NCBI GenBank assembly: GCA_965651255.1
Contig: CBFGRU010000034.1
Span: forward strand, 1 to 17,320
Reading direction: 5' to 3'
From: CBFGRU01 sp965651255
GTDB lineage: Bacteria > Planctomycetota > Phycisphaerae > Phycisphaerales > SM1A02
DNA length: 17,320 nucleotides
Every line of letters starts with the position of its first letter. Positions within the stretch are counted from its first letter, which is position 1. Below are positions 16,619 through 17,320 of this stretch, piece after piece. A program made the position numbers and the translations under genes. The notes beneath the pieces were generated by a model. It was given only the letters and a program-made list of their open reading frames with translations, searched no databases and had not been told where the DNA came from.

Positions 16619-17320
16619 TCATGCAGAGTGTGTTGATTTGCCGGGGGTACCGGGGGTGCCGGGGGAGAGGCCGGCGGCGGATGCGTACATGTGGGCAAAG
16701 CGATCGACGAGAGCAGGCCCATCGAACTCCCGCATCACCCACGACCGCGCGCGCTCGCTCATCGCTGTCCGTCGCGGATCATCACTGAGTAGCCCCGACA
16801 CCTCGCGCGCAAACGTCGAAGCATCCGCATCCGCGATGATTGCCCCGCCGCTCTCGGTCAGTTCGGGCCAGATATCAACCCCGCGCGTCGTGATGACCGG
16901 CGTGCCCGCAGCCATGGCCTCAACCAGCACAAAGCCGAAGTTTTCCTGGCTGGTCGGCAGGACGAAGACCGATGCGGCCTCGAACAGCGACACCTTGGCC
17001 TCACCGGTCACCAGGCCGACCAGATGCACCGAATCCTGCAATCCATCACGCTCGATCTGCTGGCGCAGCTGCGCTTCGTACGCGGCCTCACCGGTTCCCG
17101 CGATGATCGTTTTGACGCGAACGCCCTGCGACTTCAGCACCCGGGCCATATCAATGACCACATCCACGCGCTTCTTCGGATGCAATCGGCTGAGGAAGAG
17201 CACGATGGGATCGCCCGAACGGCTGGCGGGAATTGCCTCGTGCGCAGCGCGCGGTCCGGGGAGCGATCGGAATGGTTCCAGGTCGAAGACCAGCGGAATG
17301 ACGATGCCGCGCCCGCGCGG
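16619..17320 (-). CDS. GT4-type glycosyltransferase, 5' end beyond the window
   Basis: The visible 233 codons run to the right edge without a start, so the gene is truncated by the window and only the C-terminal half is present. It is a GT-B fold, GT4-family enzyme that transfers a sugar from a nucleotide-sugar donor. Visible motifs: VIPLVFDLEPF near the edge (the family's VIPNGVD-F region), FLSRLHPKKRVDVVIDM, IIAGTGE, HLVGLV, and the donor-binding E-x7-E motif in SQENFGFVLVEAMAAGTPVI. The C-terminus ends in SPGTPGTPGKSTHSA, encoded by a three-copy 9-base repeat. The sulfotransferase begins 13 bases after its stop, so the two are probably translated as a pair. Confidence 0.88.
   Translation of the reverse strand, partial: PRGRGIVIPLVFDLEPFRSLPGPRAAHEAIPASRSGDPIVLFLSRLHPKKRVDVVIDMARVLKSQGVRVKTIIAGTGEAAYEAQLRQQIERDGLQDSVHLVGLVTGEAKVSLFEAASVFVLPTSQENFGFVLVEAMAAGTPVITTRGVDIWPELTESGGAIIADADASTFAREVSGLLSDDPRRTAMSERARSWVMREFDGPALVDRFAHMYASAAGLSPGTPGTPGKSTHSA
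16640..16666. repeat. Three-copy 9-base tandem repeat at the end of the glycosyltransferase gene
   Basis: Three back-to-back copies of the 9-mer RCCGGGGGT (16640-16648, 16649-16657 and 16658-16666, the last copy ending in A). On the coding (minus) strand it encodes the PGTPGTPG tail. Copy-number change would only lengthen or shorten this tail by three residues. Confidence 0.7.

Overview
The window is GC-rich bacterial DNA that most resembles a planctomycete, probably a Phycisphaerae-like lineage. This placement is inferred from protein style rather than a database search. The supporting traits are a small zinc-ribbon membrane protein, a prepilin-type H/G-type pseudopilin with a long acidic, aromatic, Asn/Tyr-rich body, a Rho factor with a basic poly-glycine head, a DUF1573 protein, and a neighbouring Ser/Thr kinase and PP2C phosphatase. 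No rRNA, tRNA, transposase, integrase or CRISPR array was seen.

Layout. (1) 153-1041, plus strand: two small membrane proteins, the second with a zinc ribbon. (2) 1242-5467, minus strand: a four-gene cluster of exported or membrane-anchored proteins read from one candidate promoter. In order of transcription these are a helical secreted protein, a 14-cysteine secreted protein, a secreted protein of unknown family and a DUF1573 protein. The last two genes overlap by ATGA. The stretch looks less GC-rich than the right half and is the least explained part of the window. (3) 5589-7163, minus: a secreted HExxH metallopeptidase with a 431-base upstream region rich in short palindromes. (4) 7595-9662, minus: OsmC-type protein, a compact atypical protein kinase and a PP2C-type phosphatase. 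(5) 9827-10405, plus: a UPF0316/DUF2179 membrane protein. (6) 10481-11320, minus: a pseudopilin with its own candidate promoter. (7) 11523-15700, minus: the housekeeping genes rho, coaE and cysS. (8) 15715 to the right edge, minus: a sulfotransferase and a 5'-truncated GT4 glycosyltransferase, packed tightly ahead of cysS.

Functional picture. The right end combines core functions (transcription termination, the last step of CoA synthesis, cysteinyl-tRNA synthesis) with a glycosyltransferase/sulfotransferase pair that could build or decorate a sulfated surface glycan. The middle holds a kinase and its likely opposing phosphatase, next to a thiol-dependent peroxide-defence protein. The left third is mainly devoted to the cell envelope. 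The best candidate for something undescribed is the four-gene exported cluster at 1242-5467. Its putative promoter has a run of eight G between the -35 and -10 boxes, which could in principle make expression switchable.
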